A DNA stretch of 64,000 bases, from contig NZ_BAGN01000006.1 in assembly GCF_000308835.1 (NCBI RefSeq), positions 1 through 64,000 on the forward strand, read 5' to 3'. The notes beneath the pieces are model-generated. The model worked only from the letters and a program-made list of their open reading frames with translations. It was not told the origin of the DNA and did not search any database. Shown one piece after another: positions 42,033 through 51,105 of the stretch. The position numbers and the translations under genes were made by a program. The stretch comes from Nocardia vinacea NBRC 16497 (GTDB lineage Bacteria; Actinomycetota; Actinomycetes; Mycobacteriales; Mycobacteriaceae). Positions within the stretch are counted from its first letter, which is position 1; the number at the start of each line of letters is the position of its first letter.

Positions 42033-42956
42033 ATGAGCGATTCCCAGCACGGACCTGACGATCGGTCGATGCCGGAGGGCGCCGATCCTGCTGTGCGACA
42101 ACCTGATCCGCCCGTTGGCGGCTGGGGCATCCCGGACTCGGGCAGGTACACGCCTGCGCTCGGGGCCGCCCCCGGTCAGCCCGTTATCGGATACGGCCCA
42201 CCTGGTCGGGGGTACGGGCCATCACCGTCGTATCCGCCGCCGACCGGCAGCAGCAGAACGGGTCTGATCGTCGTCGGTGTTCTCGGGCTGGTGGTGGTGC
42301 TGGGTCTCGGGGTGGTGATCGGTGTCTTTATCGGCGACACAGACAGTGGGTCCGCCGCTGCCCCGGCCCCGTCCAGCACCTCGGCCTCGTCCAGTGCGGC
42401 TGCGGCCACGACATCCCAACCGGCGCCGGGGATCTATTCGATGAGTGGGATCACCAACGCGTGTGATCTTGTCGATCCCTCGCCGTTGCACAGGTGGTCG
42501 TCCACCCCGAGGGAAGCCCCTGTGCATCAAGAATTCCCGGCGAATAACTCCGACGGCGGCAACTTGTACTGCGCCCTCCGCTACACCAGCCCCTCGACCG
42601 TCCCCGACGATGCCACCGTCGATGAAGCCGGCATCGGCCTCCAGGCCCAGATCACCGGCGCCGTGGCCGCCCCCGCCTACGACCGTTGGAAACAGACCGA
42701 CACCGCCGCCACCGGATCGGGGCGGGCCTCGGGCGAGATAACTGGAATCGGCGCCCAGGGTTACTGGCATATCGCGACCACGGACACCAGCAACGGAATG
42801 ACCTACATCGTGGGCGTGCAGGACAGCAATGTCTCGGTACGAGTGGAAGTCGCTGTCCTGCGCGCGAAGGGTGAAGCCCCGGTGAACCGGGACGAGCTCG
42901 CCACGATCGCCGAAAACCAAGCCCGCAGGGCGCTGGACGGATTGAAGAAGTCGTAG
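42033..42956 (+). CDS. Membrane-anchored extracytoplasmic protein, paralogue 2
   Basis: ATG 42033 is chosen by alignment to paralogue 1 (MSDSQHGPDD against MTDSERGPGG); ATG 42027 is in frame but too close to GGAGGGG. The layout is identical: proline-rich N-terminus, helix TGLIVVGVLGLVVVLGLGVVIGVFIG, Ala/Ser linker, then MSGITNACDLVDPSPLHRW, LYCALRYTS, GEITGIGAQGYWHIAT and DELATIAENQARRALDGLKKS. It is a tandem duplicate of the preceding gene, 100 bases apart, diverged mainly in the linker. Confidence 0.7.
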   Translation: MSDSQHGPDDRSMPEGADPAVRQPDPPVGGWGIPDSGRYTPALGAAPGQPVIGYGPPGRGYGPSPSYPPPTGSSRTGLIVVGVLGLVVVLGLGVVIGVFIGDTDSGSAAAPAPSSTSASSSAAAATTSQPAPGIYSMSGITNACDLVDPSPLHRWSSTPREAPVHQEFPANNSDGGNLYCALRYTSPSTVPDDATVDEAGIGLQAQITGAVAAPAYDRWKQTDTAATGSGRASGEITGIGAQGYWHIATTDTSNGMTYIVGVQDSNVSVRVEVAVLRAKGEAPVNRDELATIAENQARRALDGLKKS

Positions 42957-42989
42957 CACGTTCGCCGACCGCGTCACCCACGTCGCACA

Positions 42990-43279
42990 TAGCGATTCGC
43001 CTTGTCGACGATCGCCGGCGTCGATCCCGGATGCCCTTACTGCCCATCGGACTTGCGGCGCAGCGACTTCGGGGCCGGCTTGTCGAACGGGCTGTCGCAG
43101 GACGGGGGTTCGTCGAGTTCATCCCCAGCCGGCGCTTCGACTCGGCGTTCTCCGCCCGCAACTCGGCGTTCTCTGCTTCCAACGAACCGAGCTTCGAGCC
43201 GCTCGATCACCTCGGCCTGCCTCGCCACCAACGCGACATGCTCCTCTTGTGAGGGCGTCGAACGCGAATCGGCAGGCAC
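42990..43279 (-). pseudogene. IS66-family transposase N-terminal remnant
   Basis: Across frames the minus strand spells the IS66 TnpC N-terminus. It reads LVARQAEVIERLEA in one frame, then AENAELRAENAESKRRLGMNS in another, then CDSPFDKPAPKSLRRKSDGQ in the first again. At least two frameshifts and loss of the DDE core leave only a scar. It is adjacent to the dispersed 140-bp repeat. Confidence 0.75.
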
Positions 43280-43310
43280 CCAACATCATTCACGGCGCAA
43301 TGCCGATGAC

Positions 43311-43449
43311 GGAAATCAGGACGACATCAGACCGGTGCGCGTCGCCGTCATCGCCACGGTGATGGCCAGCCGTGTTGCGACGGCCCGGCACAGCCATTCC
43401 CAGCCGGGTTACATCTGGCCGTGGCGGACCGGGCCTGCTGGTTCGTAGG
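43311..43449. repeat. 140-bp dispersed repeat, copy B
   Basis: It matches 12875-13015 with small indels. The final part contains the last codons of the DHFR-like gene (EPAGPVRHGQM and its stop). Bordering an IS66 scar, it may have been carried between loci by that element. Confidence 0.65.
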
Positions 43450-44035
43450 TGCCGAGGACGATGCCGAGATCGGTCACGGTGAGCTCGAGGGGGCGCATCG
43501 TCGCCGGGAGGATGCCGTCGTTGAACAAGCGGCGACCGGAGCCGAGCACCAGCGGAAACGTCATCAGCCGGAAGCGGTCGACGAGCTCGTGCTGCAACAG
43601 TGTCTGGAGCAGTTTGCCGCTTCCCCAGATCTGCAGCTCGTCGCCGGGTTCGTCCTTGAGCGCCTGCACCGCCGCGACGACGTCGCCGGTCAGGAGGTGA
43701 GCGGTGTCGGGGTGCTCGCCGCGCCACGTGGCTTCGGCTTCGCTGAGGGAGTTGGACACGACGTATTTGGGCAGCGAGTTGATCGCGGTGGCGATGGGGT
43801 TGCCGGGGTCGGTTTGATCGGGCCAGTAGCCGCGGAAGATGTCGAATGTTCTGTGGCCGAGCAGGAACGCGGTGGCGTGGCTGTTGAGTTCGGTGACGAA
43901 CTCGCCGACGGTTTGGTCCGGGAAGGGGGCCTGCCAGCCGCCGTGGGTGAAGGCGTCGCTGGGGTCTTCCTCGGGTCCGCCGGGGGCCTGCATTACGCCG
44001 TCGAGGGTCAGGAACGTCTGAACGGTGAGCTTCAT
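43409..44035 (-). CDS. Dihydrofolate reductase-like (RibD C-terminal) protein
   Basis: ATG 44035 gives 208 residues: MKLTVQTFLTLDGVMQAPGGPEED, FLLGHRTFDIFRGYW, YVVSNSLSEAEATWRGEHP, LQIWGSGKLLQTLLQHELVDRFRLMTFPLVLGSGRRLF. This is the DHFR/RibD-C fold family common in actinobacteria, whose NADPH-dependent reactions are mostly unknown. True folate reduction is unlikely. A shorter relative lies at 50264. Confidence 0.87.
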   Translation of the reverse strand: MKLTVQTFLTLDGVMQAPGGPEEDPSDAFTHGGWQAPFPDQTVGEFVTELNSHATAFLLGHRTFDIFRGYWPDQTDPGNPIATAINSLPKYVVSNSLSEAEATWRGEHPDTAHLLTGDVVAAVQALKDEPGDELQIWGSGKLLQTLLQHELVDRFRLMTFPLVLGSGRRLFNDGILPATMRPLELTVTDLGIVLGTYEPAGPVRHGQM

Positions 44036-44166
44036 ATGGAGGTAGACGGAGTGGCGCACTGATTCTGAGCGGTCTCAGGTCGAATCGCCGCCGACCGAGT
44101 CAGAACGCATCCGTCATCCGCTCTCCCGGTCGCGGGGGCATCTATTCGCAGCGATACGGTCAGAGT

Positions 44167-45714
44167 GTGTCGGTGCAGAGCGCTGGCGGCTCGTTCGGGA
44201 ATTACCACCTCGAACGCTTGGTGGGTCGTGGCGGTATGGGTGAGGTGTGGTTGGCGCGCGACCGCACCGGTAGCAGCGTCGCGTTGAAGGTGCTGTCTGC
44301 GGCGTATTCCGCCGATCCGGGCTATCGGCGCCGTTTCGAGCGGGAGGCGCGGCTGGGCGCCCAGGTGCGCAACCCACACATCGTGCCGATTCACGCTTTC
44401 GGTGAGGTCGATGGTCATCTGTTTTTGGAGATGGACTACATCGAGGGCATCGATCTGGCCACGCGGTTGCGATCGGGTGCGTTGGTGCCGATTCGGGCGG
44501 TCGAGGTCATCGCCCAAGCGGCGCAGGGGCTGGATGCCGCTCATGCGGCGGGGCTTGTTCATCGAGATGTGAAGCCGGGCAATATCCTCGAGGACACCAG
44601 CGGTTTCGTATATCTGATCGACTTCGGTATCGCCCGCGCCGCGGATGGCAGCGCCCTCACGGCCACCGGCTTGGTGGTGGGCACGTTGGGCTATATGGCG
44701 CCGGAGCGATTCACCGGCACGGCCGATGCCCGTTCGGATGTCTATTCGCTGGCCTGCGTGCTGTATGAAACCCTCACCGGGAAGCTGCCGTATGGCGAGG
44801 GCGACCCGGCGCAGCAGATGCATGCGCACTTGATGTCCGAACCCCCGCGTGCGTCGCGGGCCGCCGGAGGCGTCTCGCCGGCGCTGGACGCTGTCATCGC
44901 CCGCGGGATGGCCAAGGAACCGGGGCAACGCTATGCCAGCGCGGGGGAGTTCGCCGCCGCCGCAGGTGCGGCTTTGGGCGGGCCCGTTTCGGCGCAACCG
45001 GCCTCTGCGAGATCGGGCAGTCACCCGCTTACTCGCGTTATGACCGCCTCCGGCCCGCCCCCGACCTTGGTCGAGCCCCTGTCGGCGCCGCAATCACCCC
45101 AGCCCCGGACATTCTCACCAGCGCCTCGGCGAAAGCTGTTGGTGCGCCGATGGTTACCGATCGCCACCGGCCTAGCACTTGTCGCTGCAGCGGCACTGTG
45201 GCTGCTGAGCAGCGACCTCGGGTCCGACTCCACTCCAGGCGCGGCGACGACCGCTGCTGCCTCGACCGATTCGCCGCCGCCCTCGACCGGTGGACAATCA
45301 CCGGTTCCGGCTGGTGCGGTTCGTGACGGGAACTTTGCTTTCACCGTGACCGAGGTGGCGTCCAATGTGAGCCGCACCGGTTCGGTAGCCCCGGGTGGTT
45401 CCTACACCATCGTGACGCTGTCGGTCACCAACGTCTCACAACACGGGCAAGTCTTCCGCATCGCCGACCAGCGCCTGATCACCGCCGCCGGCCGCTCCCT
45501 TGTCCCCGACGCGACTGCGACCACCGAACTCAACCCGTCCGGCACCGGTGTCGACCAGATCGATTCCGGCAGTACCCGCACGATCCGGCTGGCCTTCGAC
45601 CTCCCCGGCAAGGACAAGAACGGCAAGAAAAACGACAAGAAGAACGACACCCCGAGCCGGTTGGTCCTACACGGCGCCCCGTCGTCCTCCGGCGTGACCG
45701 TGCCGGTCGGCTAG
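44167..45714 (+). CDS. PknB-type transmembrane serine/threonine kinase
   Basis: GTG 44167 gives 515 residues; GTG 44173 is possible. The kinase domain (about 12-275) has GRGGMGEVWLARD, VALKV, the catalytic loop HRDVKPGNIL, DFGIA and APERF. A proline-rich juxtamembrane region leads to one transmembrane helix (WLPIATGLALVAAAALWLL). The outer domain (FAFTVTEVASNVSRTGSVAPGGSYTIVTLSVTNVSQHG) resembles the DUF4352 telokin-like sensor rather than PASTA. It is therefore a receptor kinase with unknown ligand. A lysine-rich stretch (GKDKNGKKNDKKND) sits near the end. Confidence 0.9.
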   Translation: MSVQSAGGSFGNYHLERLVGRGGMGEVWLARDRTGSSVALKVLSAAYSADPGYRRRFEREARLGAQVRNPHIVPIHAFGEVDGHLFLEMDYIEGIDLATRLRSGALVPIRAVEVIAQAAQGLDAAHAAGLVHRDVKPGNILEDTSGFVYLIDFGIARAADGSALTATGLVVGTLGYMAPERFTGTADARSDVYSLACVLYETLTGKLPYGEGDPAQQMHAHLMSEPPRASRAAGGVSPALDAVIARGMAKEPGQRYASAGEFAAAAGAALGGPVSAQPASARSGSHPLTRVMTASGPPPTLVEPLSAPQSPQPRTFSPAPRRKLLVRRWLPIATGLALVAAAALWLLSSDLGSDSTPGAATTAAASTDSPPPSTGGQSPVPAGAVRDGNFAFTVTEVASNVSRTGSVAPGGSYTIVTLSVTNVSQHGQVFRIADQRLITAAGRSLVPDATATTELNPSGTGVDQIDSGSTRTIRLAFDLPGKDKNGKKNDKKNDTPSRLVLHGAPSSSGVTVPVG

Positions 45715-45729
45715 CCGCAAGCCGACCGG
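45703..45729 (+). terminator. Terminator overlapping the kinase stop codon
   Basis: CCGGTCGGCT and AGCCGACCGG form a perfect 10-bp stem with a 7-base loop; the TAG at 45712-45714 lies in it. No T tract follows. Confidence 0.5.
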
Positions 45730-45860
45730 AACCGCACCGGGTGGGTCGTCGGTGACGTCGTGTTTCGGATAACTCTCACGGCCCGAGCACAGCGCGAAGG
45801 TATCTATAACGATCCGCTGGCGCGTGTGCATTCGGCTATACATTCCGTGGATGCGGCAAT

Positions 45861-46271
45861 ATGCTGCCAATCGTGTCGAATCTGCGGATCAGTGAGGTTG
45901 CCGCCTTGATGGGTGTCAGCGATGACACCGTGCGGCGGTATATCGATCAGGGCCGACTCAACGCGATTCAGCTGGACAACGGGCGCAAGGGTGTTAGTGG
46001 CCGCGAGCTGGCGGAATTTCTGCGGGCCAACTCGGAGGCCCCGGAGCCGGGTGCCACGGTGGCGGTCTCGGCGCGGAATCGGATGCGCGGGATCGTGACG
46101 CGCATCGTGAAGGACACGGTGATGGCTCAGGTCGAGATGCAAGCCGGGCCGTTCAGGTTGGTGTCGCTGCTGAGTCGGGACTCGGTCGACGAACTCGGCC
46201 TGGAGGTCGGCAGCATCGCGGTCGCGTCGGTCAAGTCCACCCATGTTGTTGTAGAAATCCCGGAAAGTTGA
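45861..46271 (+). CDS. MerR-type HTH plus TOBE (Mop) molybdate-responsive regulator
   Basis: The protein has 136 residues from ATG 45861; GTG 45873 (SNLRISEVAALMG) may be the true start. The HTH (RISEVAALMGVSDDTVRRYIDQGRL) is followed by a Mop domain (SARNRMRGIVTRIVKDTVMAQVEMQAGPFRLVSLLSRDSVDELGL) that binds molybdate. It heads the modABC operon, overlapping the region just before modA. A near-palindrome GCGGCAATATGCTGC spans the start and could be its operator. Confidence 0.85.
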   Translation: MLPIVSNLRISEVAALMGVSDDTVRRYIDQGRLNAIQLDNGRKGVSGRELAEFLRANSEAPEPGATVAVSARNRMRGIVTRIVKDTVMAQVEMQAGPFRLVSLLSRDSVDELGLEVGSIAVASVKSTHVVVEIPES

Positions 46272-46276
46272 CGAGG

Positions 46277-47056
46277 ATGATTCGCTCGCTGAGCGCGGTC
46301 GCTCTGACCGGCGCCGTTGCATTGACACTGGCCGGCTGTGGATCGGACAAATCGTCCGACTCAGCCCCCACCGACAAGATCGCCGGAACGGTGACGGTAT
46401 TCGCCGCCGCATCGCTGACTGAGACCTTTACCGAACTGGGCAAGCAATTCGAGGCCGCACACCCCGGCACCAAGGTCGTCTACAGCTTCGGTGCGAGCTC
46501 GGCCTTGGCCGAACAGATCAAGCAGGGCGCCCCGGTCGACGTATTCGCCTCGGCGGCGCCGAAGAATATGCAGCAGGTCGTCGATGCGGGCGATATCACC
46601 GCCAAACCCGTGACGTTCGTTCGCAACCGTCTCGAAATCGCGGTCCCCAAGGGCAATCCCGGCCACATCACCGGACTGGCCGACTTCGGCAAGACCGAAC
46701 CCAAGATCGCGCTGTGTGCCGAACAGGTGCCATGTGGTGCCGCCGCGAAGAGCGTATTCGAGGTCGCCGGCGTGAACCCGCAGCCCGACACCCGTGAGGC
46801 CGACGTCAAGGCAGTACTGACGAAGGTCACCCTCGGTGAGGTGGATGCCGCGCTCGTCTACCGCACCGATGTCAAGGCTGCCGGTGACAAGGTGGAGGGC
46901 ATCGACTTCCCCGAGGCGGACAAGGCGATCAACGACTATCCGGTAGCGCCGCTGGCCAAGGCACCCAACTCCGCGGCCGCCGCGGCGTTCGTCGAGTTCG
47001 TCCGGTCCGACCGAGCGCGCACGGTGTTCACCAAGGCGGGATTCGACAACCCGTGA
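46277..47056 (+). CDS. modA: Molybdate ABC transporter substrate-binding lipoprotein
   Basis: ATG 46277 gives 259 residues. The lipobox LTLAGC places the lipidated Cys near residue 20. Family motifs follow: TVFAAASLTETFTELGKQFE, VVYSFGASSALAEQIKQGAPVDVFASA, and VTLGEVDAALVYRTDV. These bind molybdate or tungstate. The start lies beside the stop of the regulator gene and the stop overlaps modB as GTGA, so all four genes form one operon. Confidence 0.95.
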   Translation: MIRSLSAVALTGAVALTLAGCGSDKSSDSAPTDKIAGTVTVFAAASLTETFTELGKQFEAAHPGTKVVYSFGASSALAEQIKQGAPVDVFASAAPKNMQQVVDAGDITAKPVTFVRNRLEIAVPKGNPGHITGLADFGKTEPKIALCAEQVPCGAAAKSVFEVAGVNPQPDTREADVKAVLTKVTLGEVDAALVYRTDVKAAGDKVEGIDFPEADKAINDYPVAPLAKAPNSAAAAAFVEFVRSDRARTVFTKAGFDNP

Positions 47057-47868
47057 TCCGAACGTCGGCGCGGCGGCGGGTAGCGCGCGGGCGGCGACCG
47101 CTCGTTCTCGTGCTGCCCGCCGTCTGCGGTTTGGCGTTTCTGTTGTTGCCGCTGGCCGGGCTGCTGGTGCGCGCGCCTTGGCGCGGTCTGCCCGACCGGT
47201 TGTTCAGCGCCGAAGTCGGCCAGGCGCTGCGCCTTTCGCTGGTGTGTGCGAGCTCGGCTACTGTCGTCTGCCTTGTTTTCGGGATTCCCTTGGCGTGGTT
47301 GCTCGCTCGCGGCGAGATCCCCGGGCTCGGGTTCGTGCGGGCGCTGGTGACGGTCCCGCTGGTGCTGCCGCCGGTGGTCGGCGGTGTCGCGTTGCTGCTG
47401 GTATTGGGCAGGCGTGGGATCATCGGCCGTCATCTGTATGAGTGGTTCGGTGTCTCACTGCCTTTCACCACCGCCGGGGTCGTCGTCGCCGAAGCATTCG
47501 TGGCGATGCCATTTCTGGTGATTTCCGTCGAGGGTGCTTTGCGGGGAGTTGATCCCCGCTACGAAGAAGCTGCCGCCACCCTGGGCGCGTCGCGTTGGCT
47601 GACTTTCCGGCGGGTCACCTTGCCCTCGGCGATGCCGGGTGTGATCGCGGGCGCGGTGCTGTGCTGGGCCCGTGCGCTCGGTGAGTTCGGCGCCACGATC
47701 ACCTTCGCGGGCAACTTCCCGGGTAAGACGACCACCATGCCGTTGGCGGTCTACCTCGCATTGGAAACCGATCCCGAGGACGCGATCGTGCTCAGCTTGG
47801 TGCTGCTCACCGTGTCGGTGGTCGTACTGGCCGCGCTGCGGGACCGGTGGACGCGAGGAGCGCTATGA
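47053..47868 (+). CDS. modB: Molybdate ABC transporter permease
   Basis: GTG 47053 overlaps the modA stop. The 271-residue protein has five or six transmembrane helices and the EAA loop for ATPase contact: YEEAAATLGASRWLTFRRVTLPSAMPGVIAG. GEFGATITFAGNFPGKTTTMPLAVY is typical of ModB. Its stop overlaps modC (ATGA). Confidence 0.95.
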   Translation: MIRTSARRRVARGRRPLVLVLPAVCGLAFLLLPLAGLLVRAPWRGLPDRLFSAEVGQALRLSLVCASSATVVCLVFGIPLAWLLARGEIPGLGFVRALVTVPLVLPPVVGGVALLLVLGRRGIIGRHLYEWFGVSLPFTTAGVVVAEAFVAMPFLVISVEGALRGVDPRYEEAAATLGASRWLTFRRVTLPSAMPGVIAGAVLCWARALGEFGATITFAGNFPGKTTTMPLAVYLALETDPEDAIVLSLVLLTVSVVVLAALRDRWTRGAL

Positions 47869-48914
47869 CACTCGACGCCGAAATACGCGTCACCCGGGAC
47901 AAATTCGAACTCGATATCGCCCTCGGCGTGGCACCGGGCGAAGTCGTCGCACTGCTGGGTCCCAACGGTGCGGGCAAGACCACCGCGCTGCGGGCGCTGG
48001 CCGGACTCACCCCACTCACCGGTGGCAGCATTCGTCTCGACGAAAATACTTGGGACGCACCGCCGAAGCTGTTCATCCCGGCCGAGCGGCGCGCGATCGG
48101 CGTCGTATTCCAGGATTACCTGCTGTTCGCGCACATGTCGGCCCAGGACAACGTCGCCTTCGGGCTGCGCGCCCGCGGGCACCACCGCCGGGCCGCGCGC
48201 GACCGCGCGAAGTATTGGCTCGACCGAGTCGGCCTCGCCGAGCACCTGCACGCCAAACCGCGTGCGCTGTCGGGCGGTCAAGCGCAACGTGTCGCGCTGG
48301 CCCGTGCGCTGGCCACCGATCCGCGGCTGCTGCTGCTGGATGAACCGTTGGCGGCACTCGACGCCAGCACCCGTTTGGAGGTTCGCTCCGACCTCGCCCA
48401 CCACCTCGCCGACTACACCGGACACACCTTGCTGGTCACCCATGACCCGCTCGATGCCATGGTGCTGGCCGACCGCCTCGTCATCGTCGAAAACGGCAGC
48501 ATCATTCAGGAGGGCCCGCCCGGCGAGGTCGCCCGCAGACCACGCTCGGACTATGTCGCAAACCTGGTGGGCCTCAACCTTTATCGCGGCAGCGCCCACG
48601 GCAATACCATCGATCTCGACGACGGCGGCGCCCTCACTGTCGCCGAGCCCGCCCGGGGCGCTGTACATGTCGCGTTCCCGCCGAGCGCGGTGAGCCTGCA
48701 CCTCGAACAACCAACGGGCAGCCCGCGAAATACCTGGCCGGTCACCGTGGTCGGGCTCGAACAGCACGCCAACACCACCCGGATTCGCCTCGATGGCAGC
48801 CCATCCGTGCTCGCCGACGTCACCCCCGCGACCGTCGCCGATTTACGTCTTCAGATCGGCGCGCCCCTGTGGGCCGCGGTCAAGGCCACCGAAATCCACA
48901 CCTACCCGGCGTGA
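47865..48914 (+). CDS. modC: Molybdate ABC transporter ATP-binding protein
   Basis: ATG 47865 overlaps the modB stop and gives 349 residues. Walker A is LLGPNGAGKTTALRALAG, the signature ALSGGQAQRVALARALAT, Walker B LLLLDEPLAALD and the H-loop LLVTHD. The C-terminal 110 residues form a Mop/TOBE domain. It energises molybdate import with ModAB. Confidence 0.95.
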   Translation: MTLDAEIRVTRDKFELDIALGVAPGEVVALLGPNGAGKTTALRALAGLTPLTGGSIRLDENTWDAPPKLFIPAERRAIGVVFQDYLLFAHMSAQDNVAFGLRARGHHRRAARDRAKYWLDRVGLAEHLHAKPRALSGGQAQRVALARALATDPRLLLLDEPLAALDASTRLEVRSDLAHHLADYTGHTLLVTHDPLDAMVLADRLVIVENGSIIQEGPPGEVARRPRSDYVANLVGLNLYRGSAHGNTIDLDDGGALTVAEPARGAVHVAFPPSAVSLHLEQPTGSPRNTWPVTVVGLEQHANTTRIRLDGSPSVLADVTPATVADLRLQIGAPLWAAVKATEIHTYPA

Positions 48915-48998
48915 TACGGCCCGGTTACGACTCCGCCGCTACGGCTTGCGAATCGGCGACCGGGATGTGGCGGCCGGTCACTGCGGCATCGGACACAG

Positions 48999-49034
48999 CT
49001 CGCCCCGACCTGCGGCTGGCGAGGTCGGGGCGAG
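48999..49034. terminator. Bidirectional terminator between modC and the esterase gene
   Basis: CTCGCCCCGACCT and AGGTCGGGGCGAG make a perfect 13-bp stem with a 10-base loop, in the gap between convergent genes. Confidence 0.75.
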
Positions 49035-49074
49035 GAATACCGTCAGATGGGTTGGTAGTTGCGGCCGGGGTCGG

Positions 49075-50112
49075 TCAGTAGAGATCTTTGGACAGAACCG
49101 GCCATGATTGCTTGAGGTCGTCCTGCCAGTAGCCCCAGGTGTGGGTGCCGGTGGGGGGCAGGTCGAATGTCGCCGGAATTCCCAACTGGTTCAACCGGTT
49201 CTGGAGGTTGTGCGAGCAGGCGCTCATCGCCGCCTCGATGATGCCGCCGACGACGACGTGGTTGGCCACACTGATCGGGTTGTACTTGTCGTCGCCCATG
49301 ATGAACGGGTCACCGGGAGCGTCGTGCGCGCCGGGCAGACCGCCGCCCGCCGCAACCCAGAGGTTCGTTCCGCGCAGTTTGTCCGCGTGCAGGACCGGAT
49401 CGTTCGCTTGCCAGAGCGGGTTGTCCGCGGGTCCCCACATATTGTCCGGGTTACCGCCGCCCCACGTTTCGACCGTGGTCTGCACGAACTTCTGGCCGAT
49501 CGGATCACTGGTCTGCGCACAGCCGCTGTAGGCGCCGACATTCTGGAACAGGCCGGGCTTGGTGATCGCCAGCATCAGCACCGATGTCCCCGCCATCGAG
49601 TAGCCCGCGATCGAATTCTTGCCGTTGGTGCCGAGCGCCGCATCGATGATCGGTGGCAGCTCCTCGGTGTAGAAGGTCTGCCATTTGTTCATGCCGAGCA
49701 CCGGATCGGTCGCGCGCCAGTCGGCGAAGTAGCTCCACCGGCCGCCGATCAGCTCGACGACGTTGACGTTCTTGTCGGCGAGGAATTGTTTGGCGTCGGT
49801 CTTCTGGTCCCAAGAGGCGTTACCGTCGACGCCACCGCCGCCGCCGTTGACCAGATACAGCGTCGGGCGCGAGACCGAGTTGTCCGCGGGCAGATCCACC
49901 AGGACCGGGAACGTCCGATCCATGGCTGTGGAGTGGACCTCGAGCTGCAGCTTGCGGTCGCCGAGGGTCTCTACTTTCTCGATGTAGGAACCGTCGGGTG
50001 CCTTGGCCGCGCTGTTGATCGGTGCGGCCGAGGCCGCAGGCGCCACCAGGCTCACTCCCGTGCCGACGACCGTCACAGCGGCGGCCGCCGCAACGAGAAC
50101 TCTGAATCGCAT
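49075..50112 (-). CDS. Secreted antigen-85/mycolyltransferase-like esterase
   Basis: ATG 50112 is preceded by CAGGAG. The 345-residue protein has a signal peptide (VLVAAAAAVTVVGTGVSLVAPAASA). The fold is alpha/beta hydrolase of the antigen 85 family: LYLVNGGGGGVDGNASW, GGRWSYFADW, the nucleophile SIAGYSMAGTSVLMLAITKP, and a C-terminal GTHTWGYWQDDLKQSWPVL with the catalytic His. Such enzymes move mycolic acids onto trehalose and arabinogalactan. Its presence supports a mycolate-bearing genus. Bases 50,113-50,263 hold its promoter. Confidence 0.88.
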   Translation of the reverse strand: MRFRVLVAAAAAVTVVGTGVSLVAPAASAAPINSAAKAPDGSYIEKVETLGDRKLQLEVHSTAMDRTFPVLVDLPADNSVSRPTLYLVNGGGGGVDGNASWDQKTDAKQFLADKNVNVVELIGGRWSYFADWRATDPVLGMNKWQTFYTEELPPIIDAALGTNGKNSIAGYSMAGTSVLMLAITKPGLFQNVGAYSGCAQTSDPIGQKFVQTTVETWGGGNPDNMWGPADNPLWQANDPVLHADKLRGTNLWVAAGGGLPGAHDAPGDPFIMGDDKYNPISVANHVVVGGIIEAAMSACSHNLQNRLNQLGIPATFDLPPTGTHTWGYWQDDLKQSWPVLSKDLY

Positions 50113-50263
50113 ACCGCGTCTCTCCTGAAAATCGCATCCGCGCAACGTGTAAGCCCGTTTAGGTAATCCACCAAATGGGCAATCGTTACTACCGTAGATC
50201 GAATCGGACGCCGGTTGCGGCCGGAAGCCCCCAGTCCTGGGGGTGGTGTGACCGAGAGTTGTG

Positions 50264-50908
50264 TCACTTTCGCCAGAAGAAGTGATGTACCACGCCGCTC
50301 GGGCTCGGGATCTGCTCCAGATGAAAACGGTCGATGAGTTCGTCGGGGCTGGTCCACAGCCTTTCGCCGCGACCGAGTTCGGTCGGTGCGACGGCGATGT
50401 GCATGTTGTCGATGAGATCGGCGTCGAGGAATGCCCGGACTGTGGCGACACCGCCACCGATTCGCACATCCTTGCCCTCGGCGGCGTCGAATGCCTGCGC
50501 CAGTGCGTCTTTCGGAGACATGTCGAGGAAGTGGAATGTGGTGTCCCCCAGGGTGATCGAGGGGCGCACATGATGTGTGAGGACGAAGACCGGTGTGTGG
50601 AACGGGGGTTCGTCGCCCCACCAGCCTTGCCAGTCGTAGTTCTCCCATGGACCCCGCTGCGGACCGAATTTATTGCGCCCCATGATCTCGGCGCCGATGT
50701 TGTTGGTGAAGTCTCGGGCGCAGTAGTCGTCGAGGCCGTAGGTGCCGCCGGGGTCGGTTCGGTTGGGCCAGTGGGCGGTGGCGCCTGCCCAGAAGAAGAG
50801 CTCGCTCGGATCGGCGTGGCCGAATGGGTGCTCGCGGGTTTGTCCCTCGCCTGCGCCGTATCCATCGCTGGAGACGCTGAAGTTCTGAACTCGGACCAGC
50901 TGTGTCAT
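50264..50908 (-). CDS. Dihydrofolate reductase-like protein, second paralogue
   Basis: ATG 50908 follows GAAGGGATT; the open frame upstream is unnatural. The 214-residue protein has MTQLVRVQNFSVSSDGYGAG, AEIMGRNKFGPQRGPWE, VFVLTHHVRPSITLGDTTFHF, VRIGGGVATVRAFLDADLIDNMHIAVAPTELGRGERLW. It belongs to the same NADPH-dependent family as 43409 but is a different subtype, as the insertion WWGDEPPFHTP shows. Confidence 0.88.
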   Translation of the reverse strand: MTQLVRVQNFSVSSDGYGAGEGQTREHPFGHADPSELFFWAGATAHWPNRTDPGGTYGLDDYCARDFTNNIGAEIMGRNKFGPQRGPWENYDWQGWWGDEPPFHTPVFVLTHHVRPSITLGDTTFHFLDMSPKDALAQAFDAAEGKDVRIGGGVATVRAFLDADLIDNMHIAVAPTELGRGERLWTSPDELIDRFHLEQIPSPSGVVHHFFWRK

Positions 50909-51105
50909 CGGAATCCCTTCTGGTTGCAATGTGCAATCGGTTGGGAATCTACCTGGGCTGATCTCACTGTGCAACCAGTTGTCGTGGCCGGCGACGATTC
51001 TCCGTGCCACTCGCTCGAATGGAAGTGCTTGCCGAACGAGCCGCCGCCTATCGCCGAGCAGCTGCCGAGTGCGGATCGTCGGCATTCCGGTTCAGCTACC
51101 GGTGG

